Shown: positions 9,042-16,222 of the stretch, one piece after another
How positions within the stretch are numbered: the first letter of the stretch is position 1
Layout: every line of letters starts with the position of its first letter
Made by a program: the position numbers and the translations under genes
From: Bacillota bacterium
GTDB lineage: Bacteria > Bacillota > Clostridia > Oscillospirales > Acutalibacteraceae
Assembly: GCA_023390175.1 (NCBI GenBank)
Contig: JAEWDK010000024.1
Coordinates: 248,001-312,000 of the forward strand
Direction: 5' to 3'
Length of the DNA stretch: 64,000 nucleotides
Notes under the pieces: generated by a model
The model's database searches: none
Seen by the model: the letters and a program-made list of their open reading frames with translations, nothing else
What the model was told of the DNA's origin: nothing

Positions 9042-9641
9042 CTATTTTATATTTCCAACACGATCGAATGGAAATACAACAAATTGGGCCTTGCCGAGAA
9101 TATATCTTTCATCGACCATACCCACATCGCTGAACCGGCTGTCGTTCGAAACGGAACGGTTGTCCCCCAATACAAAAACATGACCTTTGGGAACCGTCAG
9201 CGGAAAAGTGTAATCCGGGTGCTGGGTTGTAATCCCATTTTTTATATAAGCGGATTCGTCAAGCTCCGCTCCGTCAACGGATACAACTCCGGTTTGAAAA
9301 TTAATATCAACCACCTGGTTTTCCAGCGCAATCACACGTTTGATAATGGGCTCATTCAGCTTGGCGGTATGTGTGATAACCACCACGTCACCCCGATGAG
9401 GCTTATAATAATAACTTGCCAGTACCACACGGTCGCCGGATTTTAAATTTGGCAGCATGGACGGGCCGCTTACATTTACAATTCGAAATAAAAAAGTAAA
9501 AAGAATCACAACAGCAATTAATGCCGTAATCAAAGCCTCTACCCATTCAAAACAATTTATAATAAAGCTGCTTTTCACAGGCTTTAAAGGCGTCGCTTCA
9601 ACATTGCCGCATTTGCCGGTAATTTGATTCAATGGAGGCAC
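9042..9641 (-). CDS. lepB: Signal peptidase I (copy 1)
   Basis: This membrane-bound serine protease removes signal peptides from Sec- and Tat-exported proteins. It has a single N-terminal transmembrane helix at about 33-55, then the catalytic serine S61 in SGPSMLPNL and the catalytic lysine K101 in IIKRVIA. The box-D/E region GDNRSVSNDSRFSDVG closes the family pattern. The open frame begins at a GTG at 9641 only two bases after AAAGGAG. A TTG at 9632, 11 bases after it, is an alternative start. It is followed by rbgA and preceded by a second, closely related lepB. Confidence 0.95.
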   Translation of the reverse strand: MPPLNQITGKCGNVEATPLKPVKSSFIINCFEWVEALITALIAVVILFTFLFRIVNVSGPSMLPNLKSGDRVVLASYYYKPHRGDVVVITHTAKLNEPIIKRVIALENQVVDINFQTGVVSVDGAELDESAYIKNGITTQHPDYTFPLTVPKGHVFVLGDNRSVSNDSRFSDVGMVDERYILGKAQFVVFPFDRVGNIK

Positions 9642-9677
9642 AACTCCTTTATATATGCAAAGGTTTTACCCTGTGTT

Positions 9678-10262
9678 TCATAGTTTCCCGAATTTAGAAA
9701 TCGGTGCAATCATAAACTGCACCTTGCCAATGATGTACCGCTGGTCAATCATGCCAACCTCTTTGAAACGGCCATCTTCTGAAACAACGCGGTTATCGCC
9801 AAGAACAAAAACATGCCCTGCCGGAACTTTCTGCGGAAAGGATACGTCTCCCTGATCTTTCGTAATTCCGTTTTCAATGTAGGCAGATTCATCCAGTGCG
9901 ACGCCGTCGACAGAAACCACACCGGTTTGAAAATCAATGTTAACCGTCTGTCCTTCGGTGGCAATTACCCTTTTTACAATAATCTTCCCCAAATTTGTGC
10001 CTTTGCCGTCCACTACGACAATATCACCGCGTGAAAGATGCCGGTCAAAGCAGGAGACAAGAACCTTGTCGCTGTTATGAAGATTTGGCTGCATGGAGGG
10101 GCCATCAATGGTGATAACTCTGAATAAAAAAGTAAACAAAATTAAAATCACAATTAACGCGGGAATTAAAGCCTCAATCCACTCAAAGCAGCTTGTTGTA
10201 AAGCTATGTTTAGGCAGTTGTATTGAATTTTGATTTTTTGAAATTTCAGTTTTCTGCTCCAA
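9678..10262 (-). CDS. lepB: Signal peptidase I (copy 2)
   Basis: This is a second type-I signal peptidase, 194 residues from a TTG start at 10262 that has an AGGG site 7 bases upstream. The layout matches copy 1: polar N-terminus, one membrane helix at about 28-50, nucleophile S56 (DGPSMQPNL) and general base K97 (IIVKRVIA). The GDNRVVSEDGRFKEVG motif follows, and the protein ends in SKFGKL. Copies 1 and 2 share the CFEWxEALI opening of the helix and most of the catalytic core, so they are tandem duplicates. The decayed remnant immediately upstream is most like this copy. Confidence 0.95.
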   Translation of the reverse strand: MEQKTEISKNQNSIQLPKHSFTTSCFEWIEALIPALIVILILFTFLFRVITIDGPSMQPNLHNSDKVLVSCFDRHLSRGDIVVVDGKGTNLGKIIVKRVIATEGQTVNIDFQTGVVSVDGVALDESAYIENGITKDQGDVSFPQKVPAGHVFVLGDNRVVSEDGRFKEVGMIDQRYIIGKVQFMIAPISKFGKL

Positions 10263-10304
10263 CAGATTACCCTCCCCTTGTGCGTTTCTATTTTATCCTG
10301 CATA

Positions 10305-10529
10305 TTATAATTTACCGAATTTTGAAAAAGGAGTAATGAACAATTCCGCTTTACCGATAATATAGCGCCGGTCAATCATGCCGACTGCTTTAAAACGGCT
10401 GTCCTCCGATTTTGTACGGTTGTCCCCTAAAACGAAAACGTGACCCGCGGGGACTTTCTAAAGACAAAATATAAGGAACCGGCTGCTATCGACAATGGCT
10501 GTTATTCCATAATTAATAAAAAGAAACTC
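10305..10529 (-). pseudogene. Decayed third signal peptidase I, C-terminal remnant
   Basis: This 75-codon stretch reads in one frame as the C-terminal part of a signal peptidase I, ending FSKFGKL and a TAA. After an in-frame TAG (10458-10460), the last 50 codons match lepB copy 2 at about 39 of 50 positions by eye, including the intact GDNR motif and YIIGK. Upstream of the TAG the match is weak but aligned (INYGIT against IENGIT). The catalytic serine and lysine, the membrane helix and any start codon are absent. The remnant ends at the rplS terminator. It looks like a third tandem copy truncated at its 5' end and mutated. Confidence 0.85.
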
Positions 10530-10542
10530 ACACAGCAATAGC

Positions 10543-10569
10543 AAAAAAGGGACACATACATGTCCCTTT
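10543..10569 (-). terminator. Rho-independent terminator after rplS
   Basis: A stem AAAGGGACA/TGTCCCTTT with a 6-base loop is followed on the minus strand by a run of six T. It lies 17 bases beyond the rplS stop, so rplS can be a monocistronic unit separate from the lepB array. Confidence 0.85.
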
Positions 10570-10585
10570 CGTTACAATACAATAA

Positions 10586-10930
10586 TTATCTGATTTGTTC
10601 CTTGACCTTTGCGGATTTACCGACTCTGTCACGCAGGTAGTAAAGTTTTGCTCTGCGTACGCGGCCTTTGCGGATGATTTCAACACCCTTTACGTTGGGC
10701 GAATGAATCGGGAAAACTCTCTCAACGCCAACACCATAGGAAACGCGTCTTACGGTGAAGGTTTCAGAAATGCCGCTGCCTTTACGGGCGATTACGGTTC
10801 CTTCAAAAAGCTGGATTCTTTCTCTTTCGCCTTCTCTGATGTTTACGCTGATTCTAACGGTATCACCAATCTCGAACTCAGGCATTTCCTTTTTTACTGA
10901 ATCTTCAGCAATTAACTTTAGTGCATCCAT
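10586..10930 (-). CDS. rplS: 50S ribosomal protein L19
   Basis: L19 (bL19) sits at the 30S-50S interface. The start at 10930 gives 114 residues opening MDALKLIAEDSVKKEMPEFEIGDT, the usual L19 N-terminus. An ATTAGGAGGAAAATAC ribosome binding site lies just upstream. The conserved SGISETFTVRR, GVGVERVFP, GRVRRAKLYYLRDR segments are all present. It has its own promoter (11057-11085), a structured leader and its own terminator. The neighbouring rbgA is a 50S assembly GTPase. Confidence 0.98.
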   Translation of the reverse strand: MDALKLIAEDSVKKEMPEFEIGDTVRISVNIREGERERIQLFEGTVIARKGSGISETFTVRRVSYGVGVERVFPIHSPNVKGVEIIRKGRVRRAKLYYLRDRVGKSAKVKEQIR

Positions 10931-10952
10931 GTATTTTCCTCCTAATAATTCA

Positions 10953-11051
10953 GACATTCATGCCACTGCAGGCAGAGGACTGTCAGCTTCAATGTCACGG
11001 TCAAACCGGGCATTGAACCCCATCAAAATAAATTGACGGTTTCCAAATGCC
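10953..11051 (-). ncRNA. Candidate L19 leader (rplS 5' UTR regulatory RNA)
   Basis: The rplS leader of about 100 bases folds into two closed helical units on the minus strand. The first is closed by GGCATT with AATGCC and encloses a CCGTCAA/TTGATGG hairpin. The second is closed by GACATT with AATGTC and ends just before the ribosome binding site. A leader of this kind is known upstream of rplS in Firmicutes (Rfam L19_leader), where L19 is thought to regulate its own expression. The pairings are seen here; the family assignment is from position and architecture only. Confidence 0.6.
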
Positions 11052-11056
11052 TATAT

Positions 11057-11085
11057 ATAATACCACAATACGTCAAAAGGTGCAA
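11057..11085 (-). promoter_or_regulatory. Sigma-A promoter for rplS
   Basis: The minus strand has TTGCAC (11080-11085), a 17-base spacer and TATTAT (11057-11062). Transcription would start just before the first leader helix. Confidence 0.75.
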
Positions 11086-11099
11086 TCATTATTTTGTCT

Positions 11100-11759
11100 T
11101 TATTCAAATATTTTGAAGTTCGTGTCATAAATGTTGGTCCTTCGGATATCCGCGTATAAATCAAGCTTTAAATATTTTTTAATCGCATCGTTCAGCAGCA
11201 CGGGATTTATGTTTATGGTGCTGCCAGCCGGAAGTATCGCACTGATTTCCACTTCATCATTTTTTGCGGTTATGGTTGTTTGGTTCAGATAGGGCTTAAT
11301 GTCAAAATCGATCCAGCCGCTTTTTGTGTGCTTTGGAACAATGACCGCATCGGAATTAAACAGATTTTCAATTTGATCCGCAGTTTTTTGTGCATCCGCT
11401 TTTTCGGTGTCCAGCAGCATGATGTAGGAGGCGCTGCCAATCTGCCCCGGTTTCATTACCGGTTCCGTTGCATCGAAAACAGGAATATCGTCCGGCAGGG
11501 CGGAATTCAGCCGTTCAATCAGTTCATCGCGCGTAATTTCGTCACCGTCCAGCTTAATATCCATGCTCTCCCTTTCGCCGCTGATGCCGAGCGACAGAGG
11601 GAGCGCGAAGGTAATAAACGCATGCGGATTAAAGCCCTGCGTGTACCACAATGGAATTTTTGCTTTGTGAATTGCCCGGGACATGCACCGGTTTAGGTCA
11701 AGATGAGAAATGTAGCGTGCCGTACCGATTTTTTTAAACCAAATTCTAACGGTTTTCAC
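11100..11759 (-). CDS. TIGR03936-type radical-SAM-linked protein (DUF2344)
   Basis: This 219-residue protein opens VKTVRIWFKKIGTARYISHLDL and carries LWYTQGFNPHAFITFALPL, the pattern of the DUF2344 family found next to or fused with radical-SAM proteins of the TIGR03960 type. The family's function is unknown; the conserved pairing suggests an RNA or cofactor modification partner. The GTG start at 11759 has AAGGGGGA 7 bases upstream and overlaps the radical-SAM gene by 14 bases. An upstream extension to 11858 has no comparable site and lies wholly inside that gene. In many clostridia RNase G and rplU follow; here rplS follows. Confidence 0.85.
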   Translation of the reverse strand: MKTVRIWFKKIGTARYISHLDLNRCMSRAIHKAKIPLWYTQGFNPHAFITFALPLSLGISGERESMDIKLDGDEITRDELIERLNSALPDDIPVFDATEPVMKPGQIGSASYIMLLDTEKADAQKTADQIENLFNSDAVIVPKHTKSGWIDFDIKPYLNQTTITAKNDEVEISAILPAGSTININPVLLNDAIKKYLKLDLYADIRRTNIYDTNFKIFE

Positions 11760-13590
11760 AGCAGATTCCCCCTTTAAAGCAGGCTGCTCCGCAGGAAGAG
11801 CACTGTTCACGGCAGTTCGGCGTGGTCGCGTCTGAATATGCTTTTTTACATTCTTCAATCAAAAATGATTTTCTAATTCCATAATCAATATGATCCCATG
11901 GAAGCACTTCATCAAAGCTTCTTCTGCGGTTGGCGTAAAATGCCGGGTCCACACCGCATTTTTCGAATAGCTCCATCCATTTCGGCAAAGAAAAGAAATC
12001 CTGCCAGCCATCCATTTTACAGCCGCTTTTCTGCGCTTCGAGTAAAACAGCACCAAGGCGCCTGTCACCGCGGGCAAACACGGCTTCTAAAAAAGTAGTA
12101 TCCGCATCATGCCAGTTCGGTTCAATTTTTTTTGTTTTGACGGAGCCAACCAGATGGCGCTGCTTTTTATGAAGCATTTCAATCGTATCCTGCGGTTCCC
12201 ATTGGAACGGAGTAAACGGCTTCGGTACAAAGGACGAAGCGCTGACTGTAACCTTTACGCCTTTACCCCTTGGTTTATTCGGATTGTCGTAATAGGCATC
12301 CACTACGGTTTGGCCCAGGTTTGCAATGCCTTCCACGTCTTCCATCGTTTCAGTGGGCAGCCCTATCATGAAGTAGAGCTTAATGGTTGTCCACCCGCCG
12401 CTGAAAGCGGTATTCACTGTTTTTAAAAGCTCTTCTTCCGTTACGTTTTTGTTGATTACATCCCGTAAGCGCTGTGTTCCCGCCTCCGGCGCAAAGGTAA
12501 GGCCGCTGCGGCGCACCGAATTCAGCTTCGACATCAGCTCGGTGGAAAAGCCGTCAACCCGCAGGGACGGCAGGGAAATTCCGGTGTTTTGCCCCGGCGT
12601 CCATGTATGAAGTCGGTCAATCAGCTCGTTCAGCTGTGAATGGTCACTCGTGCTGAGCGAGGAAAGCGATATTTCATCGTAGCCCGTGCTTTCGCAAAGA
12701 TCATAGCACTGCTTGTCGATCACATCGACTGATTTTTCACGGAACGGACGGTACAGAAAACCGGCCTGACAGAACCGGCAGCCACGGATACACCCGCGAA
12801 GCACCTCCGCAACCGTCCTGTCATGCACAATTTCGATATACGGAACCACAAATTTATCCGGAAAATAAGACTGATCGATATCGATCATAATGCGTTTTTT
12901 TACCGCCTTGGGCGCGCCGCATTTAGGCGTAATGGCGTTTACGGTACCATCCTCGTTGTAAGTGATATCGTAAAGCGACGGAACATAAACGCCCTGAATT
13001 TGTGCCGCAGCAATCAAAAATTCCTGTTTCGAGCCATTCTTCTTTTTGAATTCCCTGTAAAGGTCAACCACTTCGCAGTCAACCTCTTCGCCTTCTCCGA
13101 TAAAGAAAAGGTCGATAAAATCGGCAAGCGGCTCCGGGTTGCAGGCACAGGGCCCGCCGGCCACAACAAGCTGGGAAAGCGAATGACGGTCACTGGATTT
13201 AATAGGAACCCCGGCCAAATCGAGCATATTCAGAATATTGGTATAGCTAAGCTCATACTGAAGCGTAAAACCGATAATATCAAAATCCGCAACACTGTCG
13301 CCGCTTTCAAGCGCATACAGCGGCACGTTGTTTTTTCGCATCTGCTCTTCCATATCCACCCACGGGGCAAATACCCGCTCACACCAAACATAAGGCATGG
13401 TGTTCAGCTGGCTGTAAAGAATTTTCATGCCAAGGTGTGACATGCCGACTTCGTAAATATCAGGAAAGCAAAAAGCAAAGCGAACATCAACCTCATCTGT
13501 ATGTTTCATCACACAGTTCAGTTCGCCGCCGACATATCTGCCCGGTTTTTGCACATTTGCAAGTAATTTTTCGATTTTCTTATTTATCAT
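11746..13590 (-). CDS. TIGR03960 family B12-binding-like radical SAM protein
   Basis: This 614-residue radical-SAM enzyme has an N-terminal cobalamin-binding-like region (PDIYEVGMSHLGMKILY, about 40-58). The core carries the [4Fe-4S] motif CIRGCRFCQAG near 268-278, and the middle has LSSLSTSDHSQL. The C-terminal zone is cysteine-rich (CREQCSSCGAACFKGGICC), possibly holding a second cluster. The family is widespread in clostridia but its substrate is unknown. A GGAGG site precedes the ATG. The downstream DUF2344 partner overlaps it by 14 bases, so the two proteins are probably made together. Confidence 0.87.
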   Translation of the reverse strand: MINKKIEKLLANVQKPGRYVGGELNCVMKHTDEVDVRFAFCFPDIYEVGMSHLGMKILYSQLNTMPYVWCERVFAPWVDMEEQMRKNNVPLYALESGDSVADFDIIGFTLQYELSYTNILNMLDLAGVPIKSSDRHSLSQLVVAGGPCACNPEPLADFIDLFFIGEGEEVDCEVVDLYREFKKKNGSKQEFLIAAAQIQGVYVPSLYDITYNEDGTVNAITPKCGAPKAVKKRIMIDIDQSYFPDKFVVPYIEIVHDRTVAEVLRGCIRGCRFCQAGFLYRPFREKSVDVIDKQCYDLCESTGYDEISLSSLSTSDHSQLNELIDRLHTWTPGQNTGISLPSLRVDGFSTELMSKLNSVRRSGLTFAPEAGTQRLRDVINKNVTEEELLKTVNTAFSGGWTTIKLYFMIGLPTETMEDVEGIANLGQTVVDAYYDNPNKPRGKGVKVTVSASSFVPKPFTPFQWEPQDTIEMLHKKQRHLVGSVKTKKIEPNWHDADTTFLEAVFARGDRRLGAVLLEAQKSGCKMDGWQDFFSLPKWMELFEKCGVDPAFYANRRRSFDEVLPWDHIDYGIRKSFLIEECKKAYSDATTPNCREQCSSCGAACFKGGICCENR

Positions 13591-13652
13591 TCATATCCTC
13601 CGCGCGTTAACAATTGTTTATTATTATACCGCCCGGAGGCAAGGATTGCAAA

Positions 13653-14252
13653 CTAATAATATCTGCCGTTCTTAAACAGCAGCAGTATCATCAGGTATCC
13701 GCAAACCAAAAGCAGCGAATAGTTCCCCTGTGAGCGAAACACCGTAAGGAACCCGATAACGGCAAGCGGAGTCAGCACTGCAAATGAAATAACCGATACG
13801 GCTTTCGCAGACTGATCGGCGCTGAATTTCATGCAGAGCAAAGAATACAGTGCCTGACCCCCGTCGAGCGGTTCAATCGGCAGCAGGTTAAACATTGCAA
13901 AAATTAAATTGATAAGCACAAAACGGTAAAGCGTCGCGGATTGCAGTGCGCTGAATAGGAATACCGCTATGATATTTGTACACGGTCCTGCAAGGGAAAT
14001 CAGTACGTCACGCTGATAGCTCCTGTCTGCACAGCAGGACTTTACAATATCGATTCCAAATGGGGTAAATCGAATTTGTGACGGCTTTACCCCGAATATA
14101 TGCATGACCGACAAGTGGCCGGCTTCATGCAGCGCAGCTGCCGCAAAAGCCAGCAGTGCCGTTCCGCTTTTATCCTCCAGCAATACCAGCGCAATCATTG
14201 CAACAAAAAAGAAACTGACGGTAATGCGGCAGTTCTTTACAGTAAATGACAT
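13653..14252 (-). CDS. SpoIVFB-like site-2 (M50) membrane metalloprotease
   Basis: This 199-residue polytopic membrane protein has the zinc motif HEAGH at residues 42-46 and the third ligand D130 in NLLPIEPLDGG. Length and motif positions closely match SpoIVFB, where the HExxH motif is at 43-47. SpoIVFB cleaves pro-sigma-K in the mother cell of sporulating Firmicutes. The gene neighbours a TIGR03960 radical-SAM gene, a common location for spoIVFB in clostridia. Its ATG overlaps the stop of a one-pass membrane protein gene by one base, the position of spoIVFA in Bacillus. A housekeeping M50 role cannot be excluded. Confidence 0.72.
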   Translation of the reverse strand: MSFTVKNCRITVSFFFVAMIALVLLEDKSGTALLAFAAAALHEAGHLSVMHIFGVKPSQIRFTPFGIDIVKSCCADRSYQRDVLISLAGPCTNIIAVFLFSALQSATLYRFVLINLIFAMFNLLPIEPLDGGQALYSLLCMKFSADQSAKAVSVISFAVLTPLAVIGFLTVFRSQGNYSLLLVCGYLMILLLFKNGRYY

Positions 14253-14722
14253 CAGCCAATCAGTTTCTGTGATTCCACAGGCATCACCGAGCTTGGGGCA
14301 GCCTGTGACCCGGTGGCCTGCCGGGAGCTTGCGGCGGACTGAGAATTCACGGCATTCTGCTGTGAAGCGGTACTTGATGCTGCGCTGCCGGTTTGCTGCG
14401 AACTGGCGCCGGCCTGCGAGCTTCCTGTTGACGAAACACCGGAAGATGCCGGAAACAGCTCAATCACCCTATGCTTTATGTTGTCTATCTGTTCGTTGGG
14501 AACAATAGTTTGGTTAATATTCTGAACATACCAGTTACGTACCACAGTGTAGGCGTTTCCGCCGAAAATCCGCAGCAAAATCATAGTAACCAGTATCACG
14601 GCGCAAACTGTAATCTGAATAATGGTCAAAAGCCTTGTACTGACTTTTTGAGCATTGTTTTGCGTACTTTCGTACTCAATTTCTTCATCATTTTCATACT
14701 CATTTTCATCGTAGTCATTCAT
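14252..14722 (-). CDS. One-pass membrane protein, possible SpoIVFA-position partner
   Basis: I do not recognise this 156-residue protein. It has an acidic N-terminal 25 residues (DYDENEYENDEEIEYE), one hydrophobic helix at about 35-56, and a soluble segment containing NWYVQNINQ. A long tail rich in Ser, Ala, Gln and Thr ends in PVESQKLIG. The ATG at 14722 has ACAGGAGG 6 bases upstream. It is translationally coupled to the SpoIVFB-like protease (TGATG overlap). That place belongs to SpoIVFA in Bacillus, but the M23-like domain of SpoIVFA is absent. It could be a shortened partner or simply an unrelated membrane protein. Confidence 0.7.
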   Translation of the reverse strand: MNDYDENEYENDEEIEYESTQNNAQKVSTRLLTIIQITVCAVILVTMILLRIFGGNAYTVVRNWYVQNINQTIVPNEQIDNIKHRVIELFPASSGVSSTGSSQAGASSQQTGSAASSTASQQNAVNSQSAASSRQATGSQAAPSSVMPVESQKLIG

Positions 14723-14796
14723 TGTTATGCCTCCTGTAAAATTAATGTCCAAGTAATAATATGTTGTCGCGTACAGGAAGATAACTGAATAAAAAG

Positions 14797-14824
14797 AAAA
14801 AACCGCCGCATTCTGCGGCGGTTT
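14797..14824 (-). terminator. Rho-independent terminator after nfnB
   Basis: The minus strand has ACCGCCGCA, a short loop and TGCGGCGGT followed by TTTTTTC. It lies 10 bases after the stop of the nfnB-like gene. Confidence 0.93.
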
Positions 14825-14833
14825 GAACGAATC

Positions 14834-16222
14834 TTATTTGGACTTGATATATTGATCGATTGACTGTGCTGCTTCTTTGCCGCCGCCCATGGCCAAAATA
14901 ACGGTAGCGGCGCCGCTTACGGCATCCCCCGCGGCATAAACACCCTTGCGGGTTGTCGCCATTGTGGCATCGTCAACGATAATGCAGCCGTGGCTGTTGG
15001 CGTCCAATCCTTCGGTTGTAGTGCGAATCAACGGGTTTGGCGTGTTGCCGATTGCCATAACCACACATTCCACCGGAATTTCAAAGTTTGAATCTTTCTT
15101 CTCAATCGGCTTGCGTCTGCCGGAAGCATCCGGTTCGCCAAGCTCCATCTCGACACACTCAATGGCTCTTACCTTACCGTTTTCGTCACCGTGAATGGCA
15201 ACCGGGTTGCGAAGCAGGCTGAAAATGATGCCCTCTTCCTTAGCGTGGTGGACTTCTTCTTTACGCGCAGGCATTTGCTCTTCCGCACGGCGGTAAATAA
15301 TATAAACATTTTCCGCACCCAGGCGCTTTGCCGTTCTGGCGGCATCCATAGCAACATTTCCGCCGCCGACAACGGCAACGTTCTTCGGGCGGATAATCGG
15401 GGTATCGTATTCGTCACGGTAAGCCTTCATCAAATTTACTCTGGTGAGGAACTCATTTGCGGAATAAGTACCGACAAGGCCTTCGCCCGGAATATTCATA
15501 AAGCTTGGGAGTCCCGCTCCGGTACCGATAAAAATAGCCTCGTAACCCATTTCAAAAAGTTCATCTACGGACAGCACTTTACCGATTACCATATCGGTTT
15601 TTATTTCAACGCCCTTGGCTTCTAACGAGGAAATTTCTTTCTGAACAATTTCCTTCGGAAGTCTGAACTGTGGAATACCGTACATCAATACGCCGCCGGC
15701 AACATGAAGCGCTTCAAAAACCGTAACGGAATAACCCATAGCCGCCAAATCACCTGCACAGGTCAGTCCGGCAGGTCCCGCGCCAATAATTGCAACCTTA
15801 TGTCCGTTTGGCTCAACATTGAATTCTTCCGGCTTCCCGTTTTTCATGTTCCAGTCAGCTACAAAACGTTCCAGGCGGCCGATACCGACCGGTTCACCCT
15901 TAATTCCGCGCACGCAGTTGTGCTCGCACTGGGATTCCTGCGGGCAAACCCGCCCGCAAACCGCAGGAAGAGAATTTGTCATTTTGATTGTTTGATAAGC
16001 GGCTTCCATATCGCCGTTTGCAACATGGCCGATAAATTCAGGAATGCGAACGCTAACAGGGCAGCCGCTGACACACGGTTTATTTTTGCAGTGCAGGCAC
16101 CTTTGTGCTTCTTCTACCGCCATTTCCTGAGTATATCCCAATGAAACCTCATCAAAGTTCTTGTTGCGTACATTTGGATCCTGTTCCGGCATTGGTGTTT
16201 TTGTAGGGGTCATATTAGGCAT
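14834..16222 (-). CDS. nfnB: GltA-family NADPH-binding subunit (NfnB-like)
   Basis: This 462-residue flavoprotein is of the glutamate-synthase small-subunit type. It has an N-terminal ferredoxin-like domain with two cysteine clusters (CLHCKNKPCVSGCP and CGRVCPQESQCEHNC) and an FAD-binding GAGPAGLTCAGDL near 145. An NADPH-binding GGGNVAMDAART lies near 290, and AAGDA near the end. Paired with the upstream flavin/[2Fe-2S] subunit, it matches NfnAB, the electron-bifurcating NADH-dependent ferredoxin:NADP+ oxidoreductase of clostridia. A SudAB sulfide dehydrogenase is an alternative name for the same architecture. The ATG at 16222 has GGAGG 9 bases upstream and overlaps nfnA by 8 bases. No glutamate synthase large subunit is adjacent. 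Confidence 0.88.
   Translation of the reverse strand: MPNMTPTKTPMPEQDPNVRNKNFDEVSLGYTQEMAVEEAQRCLHCKNKPCVSGCPVSVRIPEFIGHVANGDMEAAYQTIKMTNSLPAVCGRVCPQESQCEHNCVRGIKGEPVGIGRLERFVADWNMKNGKPEEFNVEPNGHKVAIIGAGPAGLTCAGDLAAMGYSVTVFEALHVAGGVLMYGIPQFRLPKEIVQKEISSLEAKGVEIKTDMVIGKVLSVDELFEMGYEAIFIGTGAGLPSFMNIPGEGLVGTYSANEFLTRVNLMKAYRDEYDTPIIRPKNVAVVGGGNVAMDAARTAKRLGAENVYIIYRRAEEQMPARKEEVHHAKEEGIIFSLLRNPVAIHGDENGKVRAIECVEMELGEPDASGRRKPIEKKDSNFEIPVECVVMAIGNTPNPLIRTTTEGLDANSHGCIIVDDATMATTRKGVYAAGDAVSGAATVILAMGGGKEAAQSIDQYIKSK

Noticed and set aside
12823..13440. 205-codon + strand frame opposite the TIGR03960 radical-SAM gene
   Set aside because: Shadow of the real gene; no family pattern.
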